In this document: in pieces, positions 1 through 11,436 of the stretch
Position numbering within the stretch: the stretch's first letter is position 1
How the letters are laid out: every line of letters begins with the position of its first letter
From: Proteromonas lacertae
Lineage: Eukaryota > Sar > Bigyra > Opalinata > Proteromonadidae
Direction: 5' to 3'
DNA length: 64,000 nucleotides
NCBI GenBank assembly: GCA_002245135.1
Contig: NGBS01000879.1
Coordinates: forward strand, 151,397-215,396
The notes under the pieces: model-generated
The model's input: only the letters and a program-made list of their open reading frames with translations
Told to the model about the DNA's origin: nothing
Databases searched by the model: none
Position numbers and translations under genes: made by a program

Positions 1-2644
1 TTCAGATACACCTCTCCTCGAGTTAAACCTGTATCACCATATGGTTCATCATATTCACTACTTTTAAATTCATTTATAGCTAAAGACTTCATTGCATAAT
101 TAAATGGAGTAATATAATAAATCCAAATAAAGGCCATTTTTATATCACTTTTTGTTAAGAAAAAACCACCAAATACTAACATAAAAAATAGAATCACTGA
201 TAAAGCGGCATGAGCTTGGTTCTTATCACTTGTGAAGTAAATAATAGCTCTAAAAAAAGAATTCATAGCACAACATAACAGAAATATAATTATTATGAAA
301 TACAAATAATGTATTCCATTATCACTTCTTGTTAAAGTTGCCATCAAATACATTATTGAACAGAATATTATTACTTCCAAAACAATTATTGGGTATTGAA
401 CTATTGTACTGCATAGAACATATAACCAAGATGGATAAAAACCAGCTTGTTTTTCTTTATATAAAACACTTCTCTGATCTACTAAACTATCAATTTGAGA
501 AAAATAACTCATTGCTAAAAATAGTGCTGTTAAATTAATTACACCAAATCGAACAACATAATTATTACTATCAATCTATTCATTTATAATATTGTTATAT
601 ATATATATATATATATATACTCCAAAGAATATCCATCCAAATATCAAACCCATTACAACTGCTTGAATAACTCTTGCTGTACTAAATAATTTATCACGAA
701 CTACTAATTGCCATTGTCTGGAGAGTGTAAGTAAGAATAAAGAAAACAAATTTCTTGGATATTTCTTATTATAATATTCTTCATTGAAAACTTGAGACAA
801 TGCTCTTGTAATTGAATCAAAATTTGATACACTCATTTTACTTGATTCTTTCGTTTCTATTATACAAATTATCAAACACAATATCTACTTTCATTAATTC
901 CTACACTTCTTAAAACTGATGCAGATGGTTGATGGTTTAATGATGATAAACTAGGTGTTATATTAGAATACTTATATCTTACCTTCTAGAAAAAGTAATT
1001 ACATTATCAGGTGATATATTTGGAGTTATTGTTGTGGTTGTTTGTCCATCACTCTTTACTTCTGATTCACTCGGACCATTCTATTTATTCATCACTATAT
1101 TACTCAATATATACATTATGATTTGATTCAAGAAATATTTCATGCATTTCTTCAGCTGATGGAGGGATAAAAACATTATTAGAACTATTACTCTGATAGG
1201 TAGTATTTGAATTGTATATTGAAACATTTGTGAATGAATAATTAACTGATTGTTGTTGTTGTTTTGATTTAGGTGGATTATATGAATGAGAAGTTGTTGT
1301 CGCTGATGTGATTGAAGACGAATTAGAATTTGATGATGAATAAAATGTTGAACTTTCTATACTTTCAGAATAATTCTTATATTTCTTTCTTCCTTCTTCA
1401 CTACACAAATCAATTAAAAATGAGCCTAAATCTTTATTGGATGGTCGAAAATAACCTAAATTATTGAAATATTCTTCACATTTATCACTTTTACCATTAT
1501 ATATTACATAACCATCTTCAATTAACATTAATTTATCAAATAACAGAATTGTAGATGGTTCTGGTTGTAAAAGACAACAGATTAATACACTTTGAAACGA
1601 TTTACATAATAAAGTTAAATATTTTATAATATCATGAGTTACTGCACTATCTAAACCAGTACTGATCTTATCAAATATCATTACTCGGAAATTGCCCAAT
1701 AACATTTCACCTAAACATAATCTTCTTAATTCTCCACCACTTAAACCTCTCATTTCACTATTACCAACTATTGTGTTTTTACAATTTGTTAATCCTAATA
1801 TTTGGATTATTAAATCTGGATTTTCCTTAAATAATTCCTATTTCATAAACATATAATTCATTAATTAACATACTTTTAAATTACTGCTATAACTATTATA
1901 TACTGTTCCATTTGAACATTTATTTGCATATTCTAAGATTTCTTTTACTGTCAATACTGCATATTCTCTATCTAATTGACCTACAAATGATCTATATCTC
2001 TGCCAATATAAATCTTTTATATCTTCATTATTATACCTATACAAAAATATTAACTATTAAAAAAATATATTCTATATACAATATTGATCCATATTCATGT
2101 GGTAATAATCCAGCTAATAATTTCAAAAATGTAGTAGTTCCTGAAGAAGGAGGACCTAATATCTATTCCATAAATAATTATTATATTTTTATTTTATTTT
2201 TACTATTGTTGATTCACCTTCTACAAAATATCCAGTGATTGGATGAATTATTTCTTTTTTCACCATTTTCTTTTCTTTTTTCATGAATTCTATTATATTT
2301 ATTACATATCTTAATAAATTTGGATTATCAGGTTTATTACTAACATTTTCAATTGTTAACACCTTATAATTTAAATTTTCATATTTGAATAGTTTTTTAT
2401 TATCATGAGGAAAGTAATGACTTATTTCATTAATAAAATTTTCCACACTACTTGATAATAAATCACTTAAAGGAGATATTTCTATTGTAGAGTGTGTTGA
2501 TGATATTTCTGATTCTATTGATTGTGAGTCATCAGAAGAACTAATATTGTCTGAATTTGAACTATCTGTTGAATTATCTAGTTCTCTTTGCTGTGCTGAT
2601 TCTTCATCCTCTTCTTTCCTTTCTTCTACATGCTCTAAATTCAT
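1..2644 (-). CDS. ABCG/PDR-type ABC transporter (C-terminal end beyond window)
   Basis: The N-terminal region is acidic and Ser-rich. An ABC domain follows: degenerate Walker A GPPSSGTTT (about 2135-2160), signature LSGGE, Walker B region VMIFDKISTGLDSA (about 1640-1745). The ABC2 membrane domain (1-870) has at least six hydrophobic segments including SRQWQLVVRDK and QAGFYPSWLYVL. Several short GT..TAG introns are needed, for example a TA-rich one at about 580-620. ABCG/PDR pumps export lipids or xenobiotics from the plasma membrane. Two key nucleotide-binding residues are unusual: Walker A lysine is Thr, and the catalytic Glu after Walker B is Lys. First NBDs of fungal and Dictyostelium PDR pumps are also degenerate, so this is probably a full-length PDR protein whose second half lies outside the window. 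The start is the first Met of the acidic region. Confidence 0.85.
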
Positions 2645-2943
2645 TTAAATATTATAAGTATAAATTAGAAATTGGGATGACTAGAAAAAATCCTTTCAAA
2701 ATTCGAGCTTTTTCTGTAGATTTGATCAAAATAGAATTTAAAAATTGATTATAAATGCTTGCATAGTGACTTTTTCATATTAATAATTTGAAAACATTTT
2801 ATTTGTGTATAATTGAAGAGATTAAAATCATAAATAACATTATGAGTTGATTATTTGCTTTATTGCTGTTTTTATTTCATATTAGAAACTAAAAATAATT
2901 CAAACACAATAATAATAATCTCATTAATCATGTAATTAACTAA
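2645..2943. other. Intergenic: ABCG 5' side / AAA ATPase 3' side
   Basis: About 300 bp of AT-rich DNA upstream of the ABCG gene and downstream of the AAA ATPase gene, both on the minus strand. A sequence close to the recurrent CAAGC motif occurs on the minus strand near 2757-2765 (TGCAAGC). No coding signal or RNA gene was seen. Confidence 0.4.
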
Positions 2944-3926
2944 TTAATTATTATTATCTTCTTTATTTATCTCATTCACTGGCTTTATTCTCAATAAAGA
3001 TAATCGAAAATCAGATATACAAATACCTCTTATTACGTATGGATTATTAATATAATCTTTTATGTCTATTTCTCTCAAAGGAATCATGGATGCTTCTCTA
3101 CATAAATTCTATTTAATAATAATAATAAACAAATAAATACTTTTATATCACTCCCACTCCAACCTTCAGTCAGTTTCGATATTTCTAAATAATCATTTTC
3201 ACTCATTATTACATCAAGCCCTTTTAGAAAGTGTTTTATCATTTCTTTTCTTGATTCTATACTTGGATAGTCTACAAATATATGTCGATTGAATCTTCTT
3301 AGTATTGCTTCATCTATATCATTCAAACGATTTGTAGCTCCAATTATGATTATTAATTCATTACTGTTTATTTTACTCAACTATTATTATATTTAATTCT
3401 AATAGTACTTGAATTAATAATTCACAGATTATTCTTCTTGTATTTGAATCATCTTTACTATTTCTTTTACTACATAAGCTGTCCAATTCATCTATGAATA
3501 TTATGCAAGGGCTCTTCCTCTTTGCTTCTTCAAATATTTCTCTTATTCTTTTCTCACTCTCACCACACCATTTGGATATACAATTACTTCCACAGATTTC
3601 AAAACATGGCCATTGAGTTTCACTACATACTGCTTTCGCTAATAAACTCTTACCTGTACCTGGAGGACCATATAATAATATAGAAGATTGAATCTCTCGA
3701 CAACCTACAAATAACTCATTAGGTAAAACACATGGAAGTACACAACTCTCATATAAAGCTTCTTTTGCCTATTATTATCTTAATTTATATTCTACTTCAG
3801 TATTTCCCACAATATCATCCCAGTTTATATTATAAACATTCTTCATGCTCAGCCTTTTTTCTAATGATTTACTCTTTGAAGAACATGGTGAAAATGTCTC
3901 AGATTTTGGACTGCTTTGATAATTCA
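2944..3926 (-). CDS. AAA ATPase of the katanin/spastin/fidgetin (meiotic) clade
   Basis: Four exons joined by 27-31 nt introns give about 295 residues. Exon 1 carries NINWDDIVGNTE, the usual opening of the AAA module. Walker A GPPGTGKS, Walker B CIIFIDELDSL, sensor-1 GATNR and the double arginine finger region (ILRRFNRHI) follow. The C-terminal helical part reads SKLTEGWSGSDIK then NLCREASMIPLREI, typical of microtubule-severing or Vps4-like AAA proteins. There is no MIT domain and only a short Ser-rich N-terminus, so the protein is nearly the bare AAA module. It may act as a hexameric remodelling or severing ATPase; I cannot separate katanin p60, spastin and fidgetin-like from sequence alone. 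A TCAAGCC motif lies 22 bp upstream of the ATG. Confidence 0.85.
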
Positions 3927-3947
3927 TTCAAAAAACAAAAAAAGTGA

Positions 3948-3954
3948 TCAAGCC
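3948..3954. promoter_or_regulatory. TCAAGCC motif, 22 bp upstream of AAA ATPase start
   Basis: Heptamer TCAAGCC on the plus strand, followed by AAAATT and, a few bases on, an inverted-looking AAGCTTGA. The same heptamer or TCAAGCT is found close to several other gene starts in the window (15234, 9596, 7093, 25018). Role as a core promoter element is inferred only from this recurrence. Confidence 0.35.
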
Positions 3955-4006
3955 AAAATTAAAAGCTTGAATGATAGAAATTATTATTTATTGAATAGAT
4001 ATTGGA

Positions 4007-4170
4007 ATGAGTGAAAAAGGATTGAAATATTAATAGAAGAATTAAAAGAATATCATCCATTAAAAGAAATAGATAAACTAGGAAATGAATTAAATGAAGA
4101 TGAGTTAAAATTAATGGTAGAAAATAAAGATGTATTTAAAGATTTAGAAGAATACAGTGAATAATAATTA
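4007..4170 (+). other. Unassigned short reading frame upstream of aminotransferase
   Basis: An open stretch of about 48 codons ends at the TAA near 4162 and is rich in Glu, Leu and Lys (for example LKEYHPLKEID). It has no in-frame start; a nearby ATG at about 4013 runs quickly into stops in another frame. It could be an exon remnant or chance reading in AT-rich DNA. From about 4170 to 4310 the DNA shows no coding signal. I do not assign a function. Confidence 0.2.
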
Positions 4171-4399
4171 TAATAATAAGATGATAATAAAGAATACTAC
4201 ACCTTGTTGTTTAATTTTTTGATTTATATATCAGTTATTGTATTATTATTGATATATTTGATGTTTTTATTATTTAGAATGCACAGTTTGCGATAATAAA
4301 AGAATTACATAATCTTTACATTGTCATTGTCATTTTTATCAGTTACACAAGTATCTTTTTTTGAAGAGATGTATTGCAAAATCGGAAGATGTATACACT

Positions 4400-5999
4400 T
4401 TGAATTTAAAGTATCTAGGTTTTTCAACTCGTGCCATTAATATAAATACCATCAATCCATATGTATATCTCCAAATTATTAATATATTAGGTTCGTAAAG
4501 CAGAATATGCTGTTAGAGGGGTAGTACCAGGAAAAGCTGATGAGTATCAAAAAGCTTTGAATGATGGAGTAAAATTGCCTTTTAAAAAACTAATTCGTTG
4601 TAATATAGGTAATCCACAAGTATATTTTCACTTTTTTATATTCTATTAAATAGTCTCTTGAACAGACTCCAATATCCTACCTTACGAAGAGTTCTTGCTG
4701 TCGTTAATTGTCCTGAATTACTCAAACATCCTGATTTATTCCCAGCTGATGTAATGAAACGTAGTGAATTATACTTAAGGAATATCCCTGGAGGTGTCGG
4801 TGCATATAGTCACTCACAAGGTGTAGAATATATAAGAAAAGAAGTATCTAATTTTATAACATCAAGAGATGGAGGCATTCAATGTAATCCAAGTAGTATA
4901 TACCTTACAGATGGTGCATCAAGTGCAATCAAATCAATATTGAGTATAATCATATCAAAACCAAACTGATGGAATTATGATTCCAATTCCTCAATATCCT
5001 TTGTATACAGCTTCAATTGCCTTATTCAACGCTACTCCAGTGAGTTATTACTTAAATGAAGAAAATGGATGGAGTTTAGACTTAAAAGAACTAGAAAGAA
5101 GTTACAATGAAGCAAAGAAAAAAGGAATAGAAATAAAAGCAATAACAATAATAAACCCAGGTAATCCAACAGGACAAACCTTAACAGAGAATAATATGAA
5201 AGAGATAGTTGACTTCTGTTACAAGAAACATATTTTAATATTAGCTGATGAAGTATATCAAGAGAATATTTGGAATAAAAATAAACCATTTCATTCATTT
5301 AAAAAGATTGCCAATTCAATGGGCAAAGAGATTAGTGACAATTTGGAGTTGGCATCATTTCATTCTACATCCAAAGGATTCTTTGGAGAGTATATTTTTT
5401 TATTGTATATATTTTGTATAGATGTGGTCATAGAGGAGGATATATGGAATTAATGAACTTTGATTCTCAAGTATTAGAACAAATATATAAAGTCGCTTCA
5501 ATCTCATTGTGTAGTAATTTAGATGGTCAAGTTGCAATGGGAGTAATGGTAAACCCTCCAAAGAAAGGAGATGAATCATATGATAGTTATACTGAAGAAA
5601 AGAACAACATTCTATCAGTATATATATATATATATATATATATAAATGTTATTAAAATAGTCATTAAAAAGAAGAGCAATAAAATTACAACAAAGTCTTA
5701 ATGGAGTTGAAGGTATTAAATGTCAGCCAATTGATGGTGCTTTATACGCATTTCCAAGAATAGAAATACCAAAGAAAGCAGTAGAAGAAGCAAAGAGAAA
5801 GAATCAACAAGCTGATGTGTTTTATTGTTTGGAATTATTGAATCAAACAGGTTTGGTTGTTGTTCCTGGTAGTGGCTTTGGACAAGTGGATGGTACTTTC
5901 CATTTTAGAACCACTATTTTACCACCTGAAAGAGAAATGGATGAAGTTAATAAGGCAATTAAGAAGTTCCATAGTGAATTTATGAGAAAATATAAGTAA
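4400..5999 (+). CDS. Alanine aminotransferase (PLP fold type I), with frame breaks
   Basis: The protein follows the ALT/GPT family throughout: NPYV..EYAVRG near the start, PFKKLIRCNIGNPQ, GVGAYSHSQG, TDG..MIPIPQYPLYTA, INPGNPTGQTL, ILADEVYQEN, the PLP-lysine region HSTSKGFFGECGHRGGY, and C-terminal VVVPGSGFGQ..GTFHFRTTILP. It transfers the amino group between alanine and 2-oxoglutarate. Introns are visible at 4463-4490, about 4620-4653, 5393-5424 (codon split GA/A) and the TA-rich one near 5620-5660. Two single-base frame breaks are needed, near 4683 and 4965, neither fixed by an intron; they may be sequence errors or early decay. Frame is open back to about 4313 without an ATG, so the first exon is not resolved. 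Confidence 0.85.
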
Positions 6000-6093
6000 A
6001 AATTATGTCTATAATTGTTGTGACAAATATATATGAGGGTTTTCTGTTTATTTTTAGATAATCACAAAATACAATGAAAAAAAGTAAAATAAA

Positions 6094-7072
6094 TCATACG
6101 ATATGAATCATTACCACAGATCTATTATACTTAATCAACGGCTGTTGTTCACTGTTAGGAATAACATCATCATTTATTGATAAAAAGAAATCATCATTAT
6201 AATCATAAGCAACCACTAGTAATGTTTTAATAACTTCATAAAATTGTGAACATAACATATTTTCATCGTATTTTCTCCTTAATTTAAATCCATCACTAAA
6301 TCGAATTTCTAACATCACTCCTGTTCCAGCTGGTTCTGGTGGCAATATATCCTTCATAATTTCATCACTAACATCTTTATTTCTCTTTATGGCTTTATTA
6401 TTACTTAATTCATAACCTTTAGTATTCTTCCAATCATCTTTCTTCTTCTTTTCTTCTTCTTCTTTATTCACTTCTACTGGTTTATTCGACTTTGTGTCCA
6501 GATTAAAATATCTTGGATTATATTCCATATCATCTGTGGCATACATATCAGGCAATCCACCTTCTACAGTAAATACACTATATCCATTCGATATTAAGGA
6601 TGTTAAATAAGTTGATAAGTAGAAATCAGTTAAAATGAGTGGTCCTTCTGGTTTCAGACTATCAAATAAATACCAGGTATTATATAAATAACGCAGCGAT
6701 AGCCAATGTGCAGCCCAATTACAAATAAAACCGCTAGAAATGATAGAAAAGAGTGATTTATACTTTTTTGTATCAATTCCTTTTGGCATTGTCCAAACTT
6801 CTAGTCTCAACCCTATGCTTTGCAATGCAAGTCTTAAAACATCCACTGAGAAATTCCCTGACTCATCTACATTGAATGATTCTTTAATTTTTGTATTAAG
6901 TAGACCTTCTTCTTGCTCATCTAATTTATGAGCAAAATTCGCTAAATCAACCTACAAATAAGCAAAAATATCATACTTCGTTAAAATGTGGACCTTGAAG
7001 AACATTATTTATACAATGCTTTCCACACATCAGATCCATCTTCTGATTTTCGAAATATATATATCTTGGCAT
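6094..7072 (-). CDS. Ataxin-3-like Josephin deubiquitinase with UBX-like C-terminus
   Basis: Two exons with a 25-nt intron (6952-6976). Exon 1 carries the catalytic cysteine in MCGKHCINNVLQGPHF. Exon 2 carries VDLANFAHKLDE, the catalytic His in NWAAHWLSLR and the third active-site position in WYLFDSLKPEGP, where Asp replaces the Asn of human ataxin-3 (Josephin-1/2 also have Asp). GYSVFTVEGGLPD ends the Josephin domain. A charged linker with a run of Glu and Lys follows, then about 80 residues from GVMLEIRFSDGFKLRR that look like a UBX domain, which would bind p97/VCP. The expected role is trimming ubiquitin chains in p97-linked protein quality control. The start Met gives a full Josephin N-terminus. 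A TCAAGCT motif lies about 20 bp upstream. Confidence 0.88.
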
Positions 7073-7302
7073 GAAGAAATAAGAAGAAATAGAATCAAGC
7101 TATTTCGAAAGTTTGAGTGTGTTTTATGTAAAGAAAACTGATTTTATCTTCAACCTTTTTATCATATGTCACTATTGTTGTGCTTTTGACATGGTTGATA
7201 CATTATTCATATCTTAATAGAATTAATTTCTAACAAAACACAGTACAGAGTTATTTATTCAGAAGATTTCAATAATATTATTTGTCTATTAGATTATTAA
7301 TC

Positions 7303-7730
7303 TCAATTTCCTCCTGCCCTTAACTTATTTTCAAAAGCTTGTTTAAGTTCAGCTTCTAAAGCATCATTCTCTTTTTTGAGTTCATCAAATCTTGACTTTA
7401 ATCTTTGACCTTCAGTTACAGCTTCGTTTCTCTATGCAAAAATGAATAAATGGAATAATAAATTTACCTTTTGTTTCAATGCATTTACAACTACAGTTTG
7501 TTTTTGTATATCCTTTTTGTATTGAGCAGTATCTTCTGGACGATCTACTTCACGACCAAATGTCACTAAAAAATATCAACGGTTACAATACATTGGTTCC
7601 ACCAACCATTTGGATCAAATACAAATAAGTTTCCTCCAAAATTGACTGTCACATAGAGTGATTCATCAATTGGTGGTATTTTAGCAACGTTTCCTGAAAC
7701 ACGTAATTATTAAAGTTTACTAGTATATAT
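7303..7730 (-). CDS. Small coiled-coil protein, unknown function
   Basis: Exons are separated by introns at 7566-7606 and 7432-7467. The visible protein has a short ordered part (PPIDESLYVTVNFGGNLFVF) followed by a charged helix (RPEDTAQYKKDIQKQ, KSRFDELKKENDALEAELKQ) that looks like a coiled coil and ends at GGN-stop. About 110 residues are recognisable. The first exon is not resolved: a candidate ATG near 7808 can only be joined through further introns that leave a stop. I do not recognise the family. It lies between the divergent eIF3h gene and the Josephin gene. Confidence 0.5.
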
Positions 7731-7739
7731 AGCAAAAAA

Positions 7740-8500
7740 GGATATCTATTAAATTATTTGTAGATGATCTGTTTCTATTAGAATAATAAATATAGCTTCA
7801 TACACAGCCATTTATTCAAAAATGCAGCAACTGACAAATTAAAAAAATGATTGGTTTAGCAACGAGCCAAACCTAAAAAATTACACTTATTCCTCAAGCC
7901 ATGCCGAACGTTAAGAAAGAAAAATATATTCTTTTGCTTTTTTCTCACGCTGTGATTAGTGCTTTGAAGTAAAACATAGCTATGGAATTTAGTTGTTCGG
8001 TATATATTGTAGTTGTTTGGTTTTCATTTAGTAATATAGATAAAAGTAATGTAATTTATTCAACTAAATGCTTTTATGGACATTAAATTGATATTTTGAC
8101 ATTATGAATGAAAATAATATGAGATATAATATTAGTTATTCATATTATACTCATTCAACAAATTTTTCTTTATCAGTAGCACATAGAGTAAGGAAAGGCT
8201 CATTGCATGTATGTTGTATTTAGAATATGAGATGGCATTATAATGAATTTATACACTCATTCATCAATAAATTTGCTAATATATCTTTCATTTAGAACTA
8301 GCATATGGTGCAATCACTAAATTTATTTATATTATCCTCATATTAATCTGTAAATTTAAAATAAATGCTTTAGTCTATCTAATTCCATCTCTATTTACTA
8401 AACTGAAAAATGGAACACAAGCCATCTTTGTATCAAACTCTAAGACGAACTTTGCTTGTCAACACAAATTACATTCATTTCTTTTTTTGTAGTTTATCTC
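7740..8500. other. Intergenic stretch between divergent genes
   Basis: About 760 bp of AT-rich DNA between the minus-strand coiled-coil gene and the plus-strand eIF3h gene. A TCAAGCC heptamer is present at 7894-7900. I see no open frame with coding character, no tRNA and no repeat shared with other parts of the window. Confidence 0.4.
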
Positions 8501-8504
8501 GAGA

Positions 8505-9381
8505 ATGAGTGATTCATCGAACAGAAGTATAAAATTTGTCGATCTTACAGATGCAGTATTTTGTATTTTTTATGCTTAATTAGACTTTAATGCAAATCAT
8601 AAAACATTGTAAAGACAATTATCCCACTCCAGCAACAGGCTCATTGTTGGGATTGGAAAATGAAGGAATAATTGAAGTTACTCATTCATTTGCTATTCCC
8701 CAATTAGATGAAGATCCAGCAACAGGCAAATACCAAATGGATTTTCTAAAATTATTACGTCTTGTTAATGTAGATTTCAATAGTGTTGGTTGGTACACAT
8801 CAGCAGATATTAGCGCATTTAGTACTGAAGAATTTGTCACAAGTCAATACAATTATCAAAAATCAATTGGAATTAACTCAATAGTATTAATATATGATCC
8901 ATCAGAATTAAACTATGGTATATTAAACGTTAAAGCCCTTCAATTAAGCAAAGAATTCATTGAAACAATTGATAAAGATATAACAACATTAACATCTTTA
9001 ACATCCTGTGGTATTACTAGTAGTAATATTTATACTGAAATTCCAATAAGAATCATTCACAATGGTTTATCAACAGTTTTCCTTGACCAATTATCAAAAT
9101 CACCTTTATATAGCAATAAGAAATATGACTTGAACTTATCCTATAATTCCTATTTAGAACATCATATTGAATATTTACAAAAGTCTGTCTTTAGTGTTGC
9201 TACAGACCTTGAAACAAGAGTGAATTATGAAAATGAAGTTAGAAATACAATTGCCAATATAAAGAAATATCAACAAGAGAAGAGTGCTGAGTATGAAGTG
9301 AAAGGAATAGAACCAAGTGATGATACTACACTTCCTCCTGAATTTAAATATCCCACTGAACCAAAGTATGAAATTATATAA
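8505..9381 (+). CDS. Translation initiation factor eIF3 subunit h (MPN domain)
   Basis: The ATG at 8505 opens a short exon (MSDSSNRSIKFVDLTDA) that joins across a 28-nt intron (8556-8583) to the long exon. The MPN core is clear: LMQIIKHCKDN, SLLGLENEGIIEVTHSFAIP and VGWYTSADISAFSTEEFV. The JAMM metal-binding His-x-His motif is absent, as expected for the non-catalytic eIF3h. The segment SIGINSIVLIYDPSELNYG and the helical C-terminus also fit. About 282 residues, slightly shorter than animal eIF3h. It would be a structural subunit of the eIF3 complex on the 40S ribosome. eIF3f is the main alternative, but the order and spacing of motifs fit eIF3h better. Confidence 0.85.
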
Positions 9382-9678
9382 TTATTATATTGTATAGTCA
9401 TTTAAAGACTTTATTAGTAACACATCAAATTCGTAACTATTGTGATAGAGTAAATGAGTACAGTGAACAGTCTTTGAAGAAATTGTTCCTTGTAGGAAAT
9501 ATACATAAATAAATCTATTAAATAATATATTATTACTACGATTGTTTTGTATAAATGATGAATTATTGAAAGAATTAAGAATTAGTTTGATTATCTCAAG
9601 CCAGAATATTTTTTTAAATGCTTAGTTTCATTCGTAATACTTCGTTTTCCGGCTAAAACAATATGTTTTGCATCATAT
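9382..9678. other. Intergenic upstream of AFG1 gene
   Basis: About 300 bp of AT-rich DNA. It contains TCAAGCC at 9596-9602, 77 bp before the AFG1 start. A short open frame with a presequence-like opening (MLSFIRNTSFSG) starts near 9620 and ends in TAA; it might be the true N-terminus of the next gene if a frame break lies near 9655. Confidence 0.35.
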
Positions 9679-11365
9679 ATGAGATCATTTTCATTGAACA
9701 ATGGAAAAAATTACAAGCCAGGATTGATTTTTGATGCTTATCACAAAGAAATAAAAAATGGTAGATTTGATGAAGATCCTAAACAATTAGTTATGATTAA
9801 GGAATTGGAAAAGTTATCTTATATACTTTCAACATATGAAAAACCAACATTACCTGAGTGGGAGTTAGTGAAAATAGATAAAGAAAGTAAACTAACCACT
9901 GAAAAGTTTTACAATACAAAAGAAGAAGCAACCAAAGAATGCACAATGAAACAAAGAGACAATCAAATTGATCAATATTTTATTCGTCCTATTAGTTATC
10001 AATCCATATTATCAACAACATTAAAGAAGAGACACACTGTATTACCATCAATGAAGATAAGTAGACTTCCAACAGAAGTAAACTATGATAATGAAGAAAG
10101 TTACAATTCCAATCCAAATCCAGAAATAGAAGAAACAAAAACAATAAAACAACAACCAATAAAAGTGAAGATAAGTGATGTTTATGATAAACCATCCAAT
10201 ATAGTAATCCCTGATACACCAAATTTCAAAATTCCAAGAGGATTATATATTTATGGTTCAGTTGGAACAGGTAAGTCAATGTTAATGAAATTATTCTACG
10301 ATTATTCACCTGTAAGTGAAAATCTTAAAAGAAGAATTCATTTTCATGAATTTATGCAGGAAATCCATGAAAATATACATAAATATAAATTACACTATTA
10401 TAATTCACCGAATAACTTATCTGAATCTATTCATAAGAACTATTACAGTGAAAATGACGCGATTGTGGAAGTTTCAAAAAATATAGCAAAAACATATACA
10501 CTTTTATGCTTAGACGAATTTCAAGTTACTGATATTGCAGATGCAATTATTATGAGTAATATTTTTGAAATTTTATTTAAATTTGGAACAATTGTTGTTT
10601 CTACAAGTAATCAATCTCCTAATGACTTATACTCTAATGGTTTGAATAGACACATATTTTTACCTTTTATTTCTTTATTAACTAGATGGTGTAAAGTGTT
10701 AGATATTGACAGTCAGATTGATTATAGACAGACAAAATATATTCCTAATAAAACCACTTATTACTATCCAATAACAAATGATAATTTAAAGAAAATAGAA
10801 GAAGAGAATAAAGAGTTGTTTAAAGAAGGGAAATCGTATGATTTACCAATATGTAGAGGAAGATTTATGAAGATTGAATTGACTGATAAGAATCATAAAA
10901 CTGCTTTGATTGATTTTAATGTTTTATGTAAAGAAGTATTATTTATTTTTTTTATTTTTTTATTCTCTTTTAAATAGGAAAGAGGAACATTAGATTATGA
11001 AGTATTAAGTAAAAAGTATGAAACAGTAATTGTGAAGAATATTCCAGTTTTTAATATGACTATTCATAATGAACTTGCAAGATTTATAATGTTGGTTGAT
11101 CATTTATATGATCATCATATTCATTTAATATGTCTTGCTGAATCATCAGTATAATCTCTTGTTTATTATTGAATAGATTGATGATTTGTTTAAAGAGATA
11201 ATTACAGCCAAAATAGAAGGAGAAAATCCATTAGTTAAAGATGTTGCTAGTCTTCAACAAGGTGTTAATAATGCAAAGAAAAATCTGATATTTAGAAGTA
11301 AAAGAACTATTTCTAGATTGTATGATATGACAGGTCAAGCTTATAAATATTATGTTAATGAATAA
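9679..11365 (+). CDS. AFG1/LACE1-type mitochondrial ATPase
   Basis: Three exons with introns at 10936-10977 (42 nt) and 11149-11176 (28 nt) give about 540 residues. The N-terminus has PGLIFDAYHKEIKNGRF. Walker A reads GLYIYGSVGTGKSMLMKLFYD, followed by RRIHFHEFMQEIH, the Walker B region LLCLDEFQVTDIADA and the sensor region VSTSNQSPNDLYSNGLNR. These are hallmarks of the AFG1 P-loop ATPase family. The exons after the introns supply the usual C-terminal parts (PVFNMTIHNELARFI, IDDLF, FRSKRTISRLYDM). In yeast and animals AFG1 acts in mitochondrial inner-membrane protein turnover. A low-complexity insertion lies between about residues 105 and 175. The N-terminus may extend upstream to include a targeting peptide. 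Confidence 0.9.
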
Positions 11366-11436
11366 GTAATTATTTTGTTGTGTAGAAAAAAATAAAATAA
11401 TTTGAATTAAAAAATAAAAAAAAATAATTATATTTC

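Noticed and set aside
590-620. TA repeat as a functional element
   Set aside because: Similar TA runs occur in many introns here (5620, 14680, 28880); simple expansion in AT-rich DNA explains them.
4170-4400. RING or VPS37-like gene upstream of the aminotransferase
   Set aside because: Cys/His codons around 4280-4340 and the Glu/Leu-rich stretch before it are broken by stops and lack the full spacing of any zinc-binding domain.
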